The translations under genes were made by a program, and so were the position numbers. Shown in pieces: positions 50,478 to 60,016 of a DNA stretch of 64,000 nt (positions within the stretch are counted from its first letter, which is position 1; every line of letters begins with the position of its first letter). Below the pieces are notes generated by a model that did not search any database, had not been told where the DNA came from, and saw only the letters and a program-made list of their open reading frames with translations. Origin of the DNA: Parabacteroides sp. (GTDB lineage: Bacteria; Bacteroidota; Bacteroidia; Bacteroidales; Tannerellaceae); NCBI GenBank assembly GCA_019417325.1, contig DXVO01000007.1, forward strand, positions 62,001-126,000. The letters are read 5' to 3'.

Positions 50478-51461
50478 ATGGAGTTTTATACACAGATTTC
50501 TATTCCCAAAGGAATACATCCTTTGTCATATAAGGAGCAAATAGTGCTTTTGGGTTCTTGCTTTGCGGAGAATATAGGACGGAAATTAGAAGAAAGCAGG
50601 TTCCGGACAGATATAAATCCGTTTGGAACACTTTATAATCCGGCTTCCATTGCAGTGGCTATCCGAATGTTGTTGCATCCGGAACGGTTTGAAGACCACG
50701 ATTTGTTTCAACATGAAGGAGTATATCACAGCTTTTACCATCATAGCCGCTTTTCGTCTCCGCAAGCAGTGGAGTGTTTGAATTCTATCAATCAACGGCT
50801 GTTTTCTTCTTCTCAAATCATACGTGAAGCGAAACATTTGATTATTACGTTGGGAACAGCCTATGTTTACAAACTGAAAGCTACCGGGCAGATCGTATCT
50901 AATTGTCATAAGCTTCCGGAGAAGATGTTTGAAAGGGAAATGCTTTCCATTCAGGAAATAACGGATGAGTGGAAAAATACCTTGCTCGCATTGTGGGAGC
51001 AGAATCCGGATCTGAAAGTTCTTTTTACCGTAAGTCCTATTCGTCACTGGAAAGACGGGGCACACGCCAACCAACTGAGTAAAGCAACATTGCTATTGGC
51101 AGTGGATTACCTGCAAAAAGAATATCCGGAACAAGTTTCTTATTTCCCAGCTTATGAGATTATGATGGATGAATTGAGAGACTACCGTTTTTATGCAGAC
51201 GACATGTTGCATCCTTCGGTTCAGGCAGTGGAATATATTTGGGAATGCTTCCGGGAAAACTTGTTCTCGAAAGAAGCCCTGGAGATTTTTAAAGAGTGGA
51301 ATGAAATACAAAAGGCTCTTAACCATAAGCCTTTTCAACCTCAAAGTGAGGGGTATAAACGCTTCATCTCGCAAACTTTGTTAAAGATGGAACGACTTAA
51401 CGATAAATTCCCTTACTTTGATATTACAAATGATATAGAAACGATACGAAAGAAGTCTTAA
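50478..51461 (+). CDS. GSCFA domain-containing protein
   Basis: A 327-residue protein with the defining GSCFAENIGRKLEESRF motif near residue 27, followed by NPFGTLYNPASIA, TLGTAYVYK, and the late TVSPIRHWKDGAHANQLSKA (20 residues) and DMLHPSVQAVEYIWE. The Ser in GSCFA plus the late Asp-x-x-His (DDMLHPS) resemble the catalytic layout of SGNH/GDSL hydrolases, so an esterase role is plausible. Function unproven. Located 12 bases before the murF-alr fusion; the tight pairing suggests an envelope-related role (inference). Confidence 0.85.
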   Translation: MEFYTQISIPKGIHPLSYKEQIVLLGSCFAENIGRKLEESRFRTDINPFGTLYNPASIAVAIRMLLHPERFEDHDLFQHEGVYHSFYHHSRFSSPQAVECLNSINQRLFSSSQIIREAKHLIITLGTAYVYKLKATGQIVSNCHKLPEKMFEREMLSIQEITDEWKNTLLALWEQNPDLKVLFTVSPIRHWKDGAHANQLSKATLLLAVDYLQKEYPEQVSYFPAYEIMMDELRDYRFYADDMLHPSVQAVEYIWECFRENLFSKEALEIFKEWNEIQKALNHKPFQPQSEGYKRFISQTLLKMERLNDKFPYFDITNDIETIRKKS

Positions 51462-51473
51462 ACAATACAAAGA

Positions 51474-53939
51474 ATGGAATATTCAGTTAAAGATATAGCC
51501 GAAATTATCGGAGCGAACGCTAAAAATATGCACGATGATAAAATCAGTATTTTACTTACCGATAGTCGTCGTCTTTCATTTCCGGAACAAAGCCTTTTTT
51601 TCGCTTTGAAAACAAAAACAAATGATGGACATAGTTATATTTCTGAATTATATAAACTCAGAGTCCGCAATTTTGTGGTGAGTGAGTTTCGCCCGGAGTT
51701 TGAAGCATTGGATGATGCTTGTTTCCTGGTAGTGAAAGATACTTTGAAAGCTTTGCAGAAACTGGCCGCTTGCCATCGCAAACAATTTAATATACCTGTG
51801 ATCGGAATTACCGGTAGTAATGGTAAAACGATTGTAAAGGAATTTTTATACCAATTGTTGCATAACGAATTTAATATTGTACGTTCTCCACGTAGTTATA
51901 ATTCACAATTGGGAGTTCCTCTTTCTGTCTGGCAGATGACAGAAAAGAATACACTGGGTATTTTTGAGGCTGGTATTTCACAACCGGACGAAATGGAACG
52001 TTTGCAACCGATTATTGTCCCGACTATCGGCGTTATTACAAATATAGGAGAAGCCCATCAGGAGAATTTTATTTCTTCCACCCAGAAATGCATGGAAAAG
52101 CTGGGTTTGTTTAATGATTGTGAAGCGATTATTTATGATGGGGATAATGCCTTTATTGCGAATTGTATAGAGGCTGCTTGTTTATCTCATAAAGCAATCA
52201 CATGGAGCCGCACGGACTCGGATGCTCCACTTTATATAGAATCGATAGAGAAGAAAGAAAAGGAAACAATTATCCATTGTACTCTGCTCGGTCTGGACAG
52301 GGTTTATTCGATTCCTTTTACCGATGATGCTTCTATTGAAAATGTTATTCATTGCATGGCGGTTATGCTCTATCTGAAACCTACCAGCGTGAATGATGTG
52401 GAGAAATTCAAACAATTGGAGCCTGTTGCTATGCGGCTGGATGTAAAGCAGGGTATTAATAATTGCCTGTTAATAAATGATACCTATAATTCAGATATAA
52501 ACTCATTGGATATAGCGCTGGATTTCCAACAAAGCCGCCGTATGGGAAATAACCTGAAATGTACATTGATTCTGTCTGACATATTACAGTCCGGAACATT
52601 GCCCAAATCTTTATATAAGAAAGTGGCAGATTTGGTACGGCGTAAAAAAATAGACCGGATTATCGGAATAGGGCGCGACCTGAAAGAATATGGTGGAGTC
52701 TTTGAAATGGAAAAAGAATTCTATTTGACAACAAAGGAATTTATCCAGTCGCCTTCATTTAAGAAATTTAATAATGAATTAATTCTCATAAAGGGTTCCC
52801 GCCGTTTCCATTTTGAACAGATATCGGAACTGCTTGAAAAGAAAGTGCATGAAACGATATTGGAAGTGAATCTGGATGCCATTGTTCACAACTTTAATTA
52901 TTATCGCTCCAAACTCAAACCGGAAACTAAGATGGTTTGTATGGTGAAAGCTTTCGGATATGGAGCCGGTTCATATGAATTGGCAAAAACGTTACAGGAA
53001 CACCGTTGCGACTATCTGGCTGTTGCTGTTGCCGATGAGGGTGCGGAATTGCGTAAGGAAGGTATCTCTATTCCTCTGATTGTAATGAATCCGGAATTCA
53101 GCAGTTTTAATGTTTTATTTGAAAACCAACTGGAACCGGAGGTGTATAGTTTCCGTTTGTTGGATGCTATGATAAAAGAAACAGAGCGCAGGGGAATCAC
53201 TTCATATCCTATACATATAAAGATTGACACAGGTATGCACCGTCTAGGTTTTCAGCCGTCGGATGTTCCGGCTGTTTGCGAGCGCCTGAAAGAACAGAGC
53301 GGTGTTGTGGTACGCTCTGTCTTTTCCCATTTGGTTGGTAGCGATTCGTATATCTTTGATGAGTTTACACATAAGCAGTTGGATACGTTTACCGAGGTTG
53401 CATCGGTCCTGGAATCCGGATTGGAATATAAAGTAATTAAACATATCCTGAACTCTGCAGGTATCGAGCGTTTTACAGATTACCAGATGGATATGGTACG
53501 TTTGGGTATTGGTCTTTATGGGGTAAGTGCTTCCGGACAAAAAGGTCTGCGGAATGTAAGTACACTGAAAACGACGATTTTGCAGATTCAAAATGTGCCG
53601 GAGGGGGATTCTATCGGATATAGCCGTATGAGTTACGTGAAACGGGATTCCCGCATAGCGATTATTCCAATCGGTTATGCAGACGGATTGGACCGTCATT
53701 TCAGCAATGGGGGAGGTGAAGTCCTTGTAAATGGTCATCGTTGTCCGATTATCGGTAACATATGTATGGATGCTTGTATGATAGATGTAACGGATATCGA
53801 TGCTCAGGAGGGCGATCCGGTTATCATTTTCGGCGATGAGTTGCCTGTCAGTGAGTTGTCTGATAAGCTAAAAACGATACCATATGAAATTCTAACTTCT
53901 GTATCGCCACGTGTAAAAAGGGTGTATTACAGAGAATAA
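51474..53939 (+). CDS. Bifunctional MurF-like ligase / alanine racemase
   Basis: An 821-residue fusion. Residues 1-450 are a MurF-type domain with ATP loop GITGSNGKTIVKE (P-loop 114-119). Residues about 455-821 are alanine racemase: the PLP lysine is Lys492 in MVKAFGYGAGSYELA and the catalytic tyrosine is Tyr716 in SIGYSRMSY, with the VFSHLVGSDSY and GNICMDACMIDVTD blocks between and after. The MurF signature is DTYNSDINS at 336-344 where the stand-alone MurF (4827-6110) has DAYNANPSS, so ligase activity may be altered or lost. The racemase half looks intact and supplies D-Ala. Confidence 0.9.
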   Translation: MEYSVKDIAEIIGANAKNMHDDKISILLTDSRRLSFPEQSLFFALKTKTNDGHSYISELYKLRVRNFVVSEFRPEFEALDDACFLVVKDTLKALQKLAACHRKQFNIPVIGITGSNGKTIVKEFLYQLLHNEFNIVRSPRSYNSQLGVPLSVWQMTEKNTLGIFEAGISQPDEMERLQPIIVPTIGVITNIGEAHQENFISSTQKCMEKLGLFNDCEAIIYDGDNAFIANCIEAACLSHKAITWSRTDSDAPLYIESIEKKEKETIIHCTLLGLDRVYSIPFTDDASIENVIHCMAVMLYLKPTSVNDVEKFKQLEPVAMRLDVKQGINNCLLINDTYNSDINSLDIALDFQQSRRMGNNLKCTLILSDILQSGTLPKSLYKKVADLVRRKKIDRIIGIGRDLKEYGGVFEMEKEFYLTTKEFIQSPSFKKFNNELILIKGSRRFHFEQISELLEKKVHETILEVNLDAIVHNFNYYRSKLKPETKMVCMVKAFGYGAGSYELAKTLQEHRCDYLAVAVADEGAELRKEGISIPLIVMNPEFSSFNVLFENQLEPEVYSFRLLDAMIKETERRGITSYPIHIKIDTGMHRLGFQPSDVPAVCERLKEQSGVVVRSVFSHLVGSDSYIFDEFTHKQLDTFTEVASVLESGLEYKVIKHILNSAGIERFTDYQMDMVRLGIGLYGVSASGQKGLRNVSTLKTTILQIQNVPEGDSIGYSRMSYVKRDSRIAIIPIGYADGLDRHFSNGGGEVLVNGHRCPIIGNICMDACMIDVTDIDAQEGDPVIIFGDELPVSELSDKLKTIPYEILTSVSPRVKRVYYRE

Positions 53940-53962
53940 TTGGTCATGTTGCACAAAATCCG

Positions 53963-53970
53963 TATCTTTG
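53963..53970 (+). promoter_or_regulatory. fabI promoter (-33 and -7)
   Basis: TATCTTTG preceded by TTGG at 53940-53943 with 19 bases between, the closest match to the Bacteroidota promoter consensus in this region; 24 bases before fabI. Confidence 0.7.
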
Positions 53971-53994
53971 TGCCGATAAGTTAAAATAAAAGGT

Positions 53995-54852
53995 ATGAGT
54001 CACAATTTATTGAAAGGCAAGCGAGGCATTATTTTCGGTGCGCTGAATGATATGTCTATCGCCTGGAAGGTAGCGGAAAAAGCCGTTGAGGAAGGTGCGA
54101 CAATCACGCTGAGTAATACTCCTATTGCGGTACGTATGGGGCAAGTGGATGCTTTGGCGGAGAAGTTGCATGCGCAAGTTATTCCTGCGGACGCTACCAG
54201 TGTAGAAGATCTGGAAACTGTATTCTCTAAATCAGTAGAAATATTGGGTGGTAAGATTGATTTTGTTTTACATTCTATAGGAATGAGTCCGAACGTACGT
54301 AAAAAACGTACTTATGATGACTTGGACTATGAAATGTTGAGCAAAACATTGGATATTTCGGCAGTTTCTTTCCATAAAATGTTGCAGGTTGCCAAAAGGC
54401 AGGATGCTATTTCCGAAGGTGGTTCTGTTGTTGCATTGTCTTATGTAGCCGCACAGCGTACATTCTTCGGATATAATGATATGGCAGATGCTAAGAGTCT
54501 GCTGGAATCTATTGCACGTAGTTTCGGTTATATCTATGGACGTGAAAAGGGAGTACGTATCAATACAATATCTCAGTCACCCACATTAACAACAGCCGGT
54601 AGCGGTGTGAAGGGTATGGATCATTTGATGGATTTTGCGGAAAAGATGAGCCCTCTGGGGAATGCCTCTGCAGATGAATGCGCCGACTATTGTGTGATGA
54701 TGTTCTCAGATTTCACCCGTAAGGTGACAATGCAGAACCTGTTCCATGATGGAGGTTTTTCAAGCATGGGGATGAGTCTCCGTGCAATGAATCAGTACAG
54801 TAAAGGTTTGGAGGAATATACTGACGAAAACGGTCATATAATTTACGGTTAA
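53995..54852 (+). CDS. fabI: Enoyl-[acyl-carrier-protein] reductase (NADH)
   Basis: Reduces enoyl-ACP in the last step of each fatty-acid elongation round; target of triclosan. The 285-residue SDR protein has LKGKRGIIFGALNDMSIAWK at the NADH site, the VLHSIGMSPNVRKK block, and the FabI catalytic Tyr-x6-Lys in FGYNDMADAKSLLES. The SQSPTLTTAGSGVKGMDHLM segment (20 residues) covers the mobile loop, with a Pro-rich variant of the usual A-x-G-I-R-T. It has its own promoter; the Sua5-type gene follows after 3 bases. Confidence 0.93.
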   Translation: MSHNLLKGKRGIIFGALNDMSIAWKVAEKAVEEGATITLSNTPIAVRMGQVDALAEKLHAQVIPADATSVEDLETVFSKSVEILGGKIDFVLHSIGMSPNVRKKRTYDDLDYEMLSKTLDISAVSFHKMLQVAKRQDAISEGGSVVALSYVAAQRTFFGYNDMADAKSLLESIARSFGYIYGREKGVRINTISQSPTLTTAGSGVKGMDHLMDFAEKMSPLGNASADECADYCVMMFSDFTRKVTMQNLFHDGGFSSMGMSLRAMNQYSKGLEEYTDENGHIIYG

Positions 54853-54855
54853 TAT

Positions 54856-55464
54856 ATGCTTGTAAAGATTTATCCGGAAAATCCGAATCAAAAAGAAATA
54901 GACAAGGTCGTCAATGTCCTCCGGGATGGCGGCCTTGTCATTTATCCGACTGATACGGTGTATGCAATCGGTTGTGATGCCTTGAATGTGCGTGCAGTTG
55001 AGAAAATATGCCAGATGAAAGGCGTGAATCCTCAAAAAAGTAACCTTTCTATTATTTGTTACGACTTATCTAATCTGAGTGAATACGCAAAGGTGAGTAA
55101 TGCTGCCTTTAAGTTGATGAAGAAACACCTGCCCGGTCCCTTTACTTTTATTTTGCCTACAAGCAGTGAGCTTCCGAAAATCTATAAGAATCGTAAAGAG
55201 GTGGGTATACGTGTGCCGGACAACAATATCATCCGTACATTGGTACAGGCTTTAGGCAATCCGATCCTTACGATGTCCATACGGGATGAGGATGAAGTAA
55301 TAGAATATACTACCGATCCTGAATTGATTCACGAAAAATATGAAGAATTGGTAGATCTCGTGATCGATGGTGGATATGGTGGCACGGAAGCCTCAACCGT
55401 CGTAGATTGTACGACGGATGAGTTTGAAATTCTGCGCCAGGGAAAAGGTGAACTTTCTCTTTAA
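54856..55464 (+). CDS. Sua5/YrdC-family threonylcarbamoyl-AMP synthase
   Basis: A 202-residue YrdC-fold protein that makes threonylcarbamoyl-AMP for the t6A modification of ANN-decoding tRNAs. Motifs: VVNVLRDGGLVIYPTDTVYA (20 residues), IGCDALNVRAVEKICQMKG, SNLSIICYDLSNLSEYAKV, KKHLPGPFTFILPTSSELPK (20 residues) and GIRVPDNNIIRTLVQALGNP (20 residues). The long Sua5 C-terminal domain is absent, as in YrdC/YciO. Its exact subgroup is not certain, as YciO proteins differ in activity. Stop codon abuts the stop of the convergent GH2 gene. Confidence 0.85.
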   Translation: MLVKIYPENPNQKEIDKVVNVLRDGGLVIYPTDTVYAIGCDALNVRAVEKICQMKGVNPQKSNLSIICYDLSNLSEYAKVSNAAFKLMKKHLPGPFTFILPTSSELPKIYKNRKEVGIRVPDNNIIRTLVQALGNPILTMSIRDEDEVIEYTTDPELIHEKYEELVDLVIDGGYGGTEASTVVDCTTDEFEILRQGKGELSL

Positions 55465-58119
55465 TTAATTTTCCATAGCAATGATTCGGTCGGCAGTCCA
55501 GCTGTCGACTATAATTTGTATCCGTTCTTTAGGCAGGGCGGAAGGAAATTGTATATCTATTTCCCGCTGTTCGCCCGGCATCAAAGTAATATAATTATCC
55601 GAATAATGAACGGGGAGAATGCGTTTACCGGTCTTTTTATCCAACACTTTGATTCGATTAAAGAAAGAGATATGTGAATCCGCTTTTATAATAACCTTTC
55701 CTGAATAATTCGTATTTTCCTTATATAATGTTGTTTTTAGAATCGGACTGGACAGTGGAAGCTGAGAGAGGCTGGTATAGTCCTTCGGTTCCGTGGTCAG
55801 CCAATAAATATTAGGTGTACTTGAGGTGTCTTTTAAAGATAATTGCAGAAAATAGACTCCTTTTATTCCTTCCGGAACCTGAATATCTAATAGTTCCTGT
55901 ACCGTATTCCCTTTACAGTCTGTCTTGATTTCTTTTTCCCAAAGAATTTTGCCTTCGAGATTGTAAATACGGGCAGTAACGGACAATTCTTCATAATTAT
56001 TTAGTGTTGTATTCAGTAATCCGGCTTTCTGGGTTACAGGGTTATAAAATGCATGCAAAGGTTCACATCCTTTCCGGGTTCCATAAAGGGATGCGTTTAC
56101 ATCCAGATACCAGTCGTACATTTGCCCCCGTAAAGAAGTCCATGGGTTCTGGGTTTTCCAGATTAAAATGCCTGTATACCAATCCCACATATGCGAAGCC
56201 CAACCTTCCATGAAACTACGGTATTGATCGTAGTTTACAATCTGTGCATATTTACAGTAGGTTTCAATATCTTTTACTTCTCCGAAGCGTTCCAGATGGT
56301 CGCGATATCCTAAATCTTTATGGTATTTCCATGTGGCATTACGGGTGATACCATTCTTTGGAAAACCGGCAAGGTCTTGTTCCGACATCATTTCCCGCAT
56401 ACTTTCTATTTCCGGTGAGCCTACAGAACCGGCTTCCGGATTAAACGGATGGGAACGGAATGTGAAAAACCATTCAGGTTCCTGAATACCGTAAGGACCA
56501 TCCCCGTTGTCCCCTAAAAGGTTGCGGGTAAATATTGTGTCGGTAGAGAAACTTGCGAAAAGACGTTCAGGGTCCAGTTTTGGAAAAACTTCTTTCTTTA
56601 ATTTTTTATCAATATCTTTTGCTAAAGGCCATTCATTTGCTCCGCACCAGAAACATAGGCTCGGGTGATTACGAATCATCTTTATCTGGTCTTCTACCGA
56701 GGCGATAAATAGATCATGATTGTCGGGATATTCCCAACGACGTTCCCGGGAGTCCAGTTTAGTCGCATCTTCCCAAGCACCGTTACAGTCGCCGCTTCCC
56801 CATAAGTCCTGAAATACCAGAATGCCATATTCATCACAAGCCTTATAAAATTCGGGACGTTCTACCAGTGCACCTCCCCAAACGCGAATCATCCGTAAAT
56901 TCATTTCTGCATGGAAACGCACTTCATCCCGGTAGCGTTCAGGTGAAAGACGGAGCAACCAGTCTGAGTTAATATAATTTCCTCCGGTGATATATATTTT
57001 CTGGCCGTTTACAAAAAAGCGGCGCCCGCCATTATCCGGACATTTATCCGTTGTTATTTCCCTGATGCCATAATGGATTTGTTTGCAGTCACTGATTTCA
57101 TTATTAACCTTGAACGAAATGGACATATCATATAGCGGTTGTTTGCCGATACCATTTGGCCACCATAAACGGGGATTATTAACGGCTAAAGTGGTAAATT
57201 TTATTTCTTTTTTTTCATTCGGAGAGATAGATACTTGTTGGGTTAAATGTTTTCCGTTTGTTTCGCAAACCAACATACCTTTTACTGGCTTGTCTGAGAT
57301 ATTTTCTATCTCGACAGATGTATTTATAAAAGCATCTTTTTGAGTTTTTGCATTAGGAATACGTATACCTGGAACTTTGGTAACGACATAAGGTGAGTTT
57401 AATTTGATGGAACCTGTAGTTGTTATAGAGACTTCATCCCATATCCCTGTATTTCTGTCGCGAACAGGCTGTATCCAGTCCCAACCAGGTGTATATTGCA
57501 TCGTATTGTTGCGGGCAATTTGTCCGTCTCCTCCTTGTCCACCGTTCGGATTCCCAGCATGCGTGGGAGGATATACTAAGACTGCCAGTGTATTAGGAGC
57601 ATCAGTTCTTAGCCAGGGAGTAATATTGAAACTCTTTCTTAAGAACATGCCTTCGTGGGTACTATTATTAACCCGCTTGCCGTTCAGGAATATTTCAGCT
57701 TTGTAGTTAATGCCGCGAAAGTTTAGCCAAACATTCCGTCCTTCCTGTATTTCTGGAGTATCGAATTTGCGGATAAACCAAAAAGTATAGAAATCATTTC
57801 CCGTTTCATGTATATCAGGAATCAGGTTGTTGTTCAGTCCGAATTCCGGTGCCGGATATTGCTGATTTTCCAAGAGGGTGGTCAATACGGTCCCGGGTAC
57901 ACGTGCAGGCATCCATCCTACGGTTTCCGGAGGTGTTTCGCTTAATTGATTTCCGTCTACTTTTACTTCATTTGCTCTACGGGCAAACCAGTCTGTGTCG
58001 ATTACTGTTTTTTCTCCCGGTTCGGGAATTACCAACATGTTCTTTTCCTGAGCGATTACCGGAGCTATCCAATAAAACATGGTTAGCCAACAAAGTATAT
58101 AAATACATCTGTTTTTCAT
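55465..58119 (-). CDS. Glycoside hydrolase family 2 exo-glycosidase (beta-mannosidase/glucosaminidase type)
   Basis: An 884-residue exported enzyme with a signal peptide (YILCWLTMFYWIAPVIAQ). GH2 layout: a sugar-binding jelly-roll (WMPARVPGTVLTTLL to WLNFRGINYKAEIFLNGKRV, 20 residues), Ig-like domains, then the TIM barrel from about residue 390 with GRRFFVNGQKIYITGGNYIN and RVWGGALVERPEFYKACDEY. The acid/base Glu is in CGANEWP, and the likely nucleophile Glu is in NPEAGSVGSPE. The form resembles exo-beta-D-glucosaminidases and beta-mannosidases. The start was set at 58119; the frame stays open to 58350 but overlaps the palindrome after susD. It belongs to the adjoining susC/susD locus. Confidence 0.85.
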   Translation of the reverse strand: MKNRCIYILCWLTMFYWIAPVIAQEKNMLVIPEPGEKTVIDTDWFARRANEVKVDGNQLSETPPETVGWMPARVPGTVLTTLLENQQYPAPEFGLNNNLIPDIHETGNDFYTFWFIRKFDTPEIQEGRNVWLNFRGINYKAEIFLNGKRVNNSTHEGMFLRKSFNITPWLRTDAPNTLAVLVYPPTHAGNPNGGQGGDGQIARNNTMQYTPGWDWIQPVRDRNTGIWDEVSITTTGSIKLNSPYVVTKVPGIRIPNAKTQKDAFINTSVEIENISDKPVKGMLVCETNGKHLTQQVSISPNEKKEIKFTTLAVNNPRLWWPNGIGKQPLYDMSISFKVNNEISDCKQIHYGIREITTDKCPDNGGRRFFVNGQKIYITGGNYINSDWLLRLSPERYRDEVRFHAEMNLRMIRVWGGALVERPEFYKACDEYGILVFQDLWGSGDCNGAWEDATKLDSRERRWEYPDNHDLFIASVEDQIKMIRNHPSLCFWCGANEWPLAKDIDKKLKKEVFPKLDPERLFASFSTDTIFTRNLLGDNGDGPYGIQEPEWFFTFRSHPFNPEAGSVGSPEIESMREMMSEQDLAGFPKNGITRNATWKYHKDLGYRDHLERFGEVKDIETYCKYAQIVNYDQYRSFMEGWASHMWDWYTGILIWKTQNPWTSLRGQMYDWYLDVNASLYGTRKGCEPLHAFYNPVTQKAGLLNTTLNNYEELSVTARIYNLEGKILWEKEIKTDCKGNTVQELLDIQVPEGIKGVYFLQLSLKDTSSTPNIYWLTTEPKDYTSLSQLPLSSPILKTTLYKENTNYSGKVIIKADSHISFFNRIKVLDKKTGKRILPVHYSDNYITLMPGEQREIDIQFPSALPKERIQIIVDSWTADRIIAMEN

Positions 58120-58196
58120 AATATGAATATTTAGTTCCCCTAAGTTACGATAAAAAAATAACAGGAGTAAAACAATTGATTTTTTATAATATAGTT

Positions 58197-58272
58197 CAGG
58201 CACAGATTTCACGGGGGCCGTGTAATCCATGCCTGAAGGAATGTAGTAAACCGGCTGTATAAAAGCCGGTTT
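58197..58272 (-). terminator. Palindromes between susD and the GH2 gene
   Basis: An 18-bp imperfect palindrome (58197-58214 with 58218-58235) and a perfect nine-bp hairpin (AAACCGGCT at 58248, AGCCGGTTT at 58264). Minus-strand transcription leaving susD meets the hairpin first. The first palindrome resembles the one after the second susD, and may attenuate rather than fully stop transcription into the GH2 gene. Confidence 0.55.
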
Positions 58273-58303
58273 AAACATTATTGTCATAGCACACACACAT
58301 TCG

Positions 58304-60001
58304 TTAGAAATTACCTCCGGCAACATCCCACCACAGACGTGTTGCTTCATTGTCCGGGCCGTTCAAATAAGCTTTCGCTTTTTCAACTTCAGCGCCATTG
58401 GAATTACTGTCGTTACGTGGGAAACGCAAACGTTTTACGAAATCACCGTCAGCAATACCTCCATTTACATTTGCACTATAGTTTGTTTGAACCGGGAATA
58501 ATTTAGGATAGCCTGTACGACGGAATTCGCTCCATGCTTCCTGTCCCTCTGGGAACATTGCAATCCATTTTTGATTGATAATCTTATGTAACTTGTCTTC
58601 TTTAGAAGCGCCTTCGTTCCATTTTACAGTAGCCTTGTCAAGGCCTGAAATATTATTTTCCGGATTGAACGGGTCTTTATAATCAGAGGCTACTTTAGTA
58701 TCATCATTAATGTATTTGTTGTAAACATCTGTATCCGTAATACCATGTTCTTTAAATGATACCCTGATTCCTTCTTCATACAATTCCTGTGCTGTGCTAC
58801 CCATATTCCAGCCTCTTAAAGCACCTTCTGCACGCAGGAAGTATACTTCTGCAACTTTCATCCAAGGCAGTGCATTGGAGATACTCTTGTTTCCAACCTG
58901 GTCTGTAAATTTGCTGCCGTCCGGCATATTGATTGTAGAATACATCTGGTAGTTTGCTTTATCAGGAATAATGATACCTTGACGAATACCTATATAATTA
59001 CCAATGTTGTTGGTAGCTTTTCCATTTTTATCTTTAATGTCTTGAGTCGCATTTTTTTCTACGAACCAACCAACAGGTCTTACATAAACTTGTAAACGAG
59101 GGTCTTTGTATCCATCCAATAAACTAACCAGCGAAGCACCGATACGGATATCTCCATATGCATAATTGATTTCATTCAATGGGTTCTGCAAAGTCGGATC
59201 TACTACTTCTACATTCTTATCGCCATCTTTCAATACGCCATATTTATGATTAACGGCAGCTTCGGCTGTTTCTTTTGCCAATTGCGGTTCAACTTTTACA
59301 ATACGCATAGCTAAACGTAAACGTAGGGAGTTGGCAAAGCGAATCCACTGTTTATGGTCGGCTCCACATACGATATCGAATTTGGATAGACGTTTCGGAT
59401 CTGCAGAACCTGCATCTACGAATGTTGTCAAATCGTTTACGCTTTCTTCCAGTTCTTTCAGGAATGTCTTATATACAGTAGCCAAATCGTCATAAGGTAC
59501 GCTTGTTCCACCCTGCATTGCTTTGGTGTAAGGTATCGGACCATAAATATCTGCAACACGGTGCATAGCTTCCACCCGGATAATCTTGGCGATAGAAGTA
59601 AAGTCAAGTTCCTTTGTTGATTCCAGAATAACACTGATTGGTTTCATTACATACAATTCACCCGCCTTGAATGGAGTCTCATTCCAGCCTTCATTCATAT
59701 TGTAGGTCGAGTTATTGAAGTTGCCACCAAACGGAGTCGGGTTTGCCATATAACCGGAATATAAGTCTGCATTCAGGTTCTGTTGCAATTGATATTCGTA
59801 GTTTCTATTCTGATAGTTCAGATAAACAGAAGTGATAGGTTGTGAGAAGCGTGCTTCCAGTGATACATCCTCCGGCTTCATCCCGTTGGGATTTGTATTG
59901 ATTGATTCAAAGTCACTGGTACAAGAAACAGTACCCATTAACATGGCTATAGCGCCAAGAGGCAAAGTCCTTTTTATTTGATTAAATATATTCTTTTTCA
60001 T
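58304..60001 (-). CDS. SusD-like surface glycan-binding lipoprotein
   Basis: A 565-residue SusD/RagB-type lipoprotein with signal peptide and lipobox GTVSC (Cys near residue 27). Family features: FESINTNPNGM after the lipid Cys, the TPR-like helical core with ADIYGPIPYTKAMQGG and KFDIVCGADHKQWIRFANSLRLRLAMRIV (continuing), ALPWMKVAEVYFLRAEGALR (20 residues), IINQKWIAMFPEGQEAWSEF (20 residues) and the C-terminal RLRFPRNDSNSNGAE. It is the lid that sits on SusC in the outer membrane and binds the glycan. ATG at 60010 is also possible. Very similar to the partial susD at 63530-64000. Confidence 0.93.
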   Translation of the reverse strand: MKKNIFNQIKRTLPLGAIAMLMGTVSCTSDFESINTNPNGMKPEDVSLEARFSQPITSVYLNYQNRNYEYQLQQNLNADLYSGYMANPTPFGGNFNNSTYNMNEGWNETPFKAGELYVMKPISVILESTKELDFTSIAKIIRVEAMHRVADIYGPIPYTKAMQGGTSVPYDDLATVYKTFLKELEESVNDLTTFVDAGSADPKRLSKFDIVCGADHKQWIRFANSLRLRLAMRIVKVEPQLAKETAEAAVNHKYGVLKDGDKNVEVVDPTLQNPLNEINYAYGDIRIGASLVSLLDGYKDPRLQVYVRPVGWFVEKNATQDIKDKNGKATNNIGNYIGIRQGIIIPDKANYQMYSTINMPDGSKFTDQVGNKSISNALPWMKVAEVYFLRAEGALRGWNMGSTAQELYEEGIRVSFKEHGITDTDVYNKYINDDTKVASDYKDPFNPENNISGLDKATVKWNEGASKEDKLHKIINQKWIAMFPEGQEAWSEFRRTGYPKLFPVQTNYSANVNGGIADGDFVKRLRFPRNDSNSNGAEVEKAKAYLNGPDNEATRLWWDVAGGNF

Positions 60002-60016
60002 AATTGACATAAGTTG

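Noticed and set aside
58120..58350. N-terminal extension of the GH2 enzyme by 77 residues
   Set aside because: It runs over the palindromes and the end of susD and would bury the signal peptide; ATG 58119 gives a clean signal peptide.
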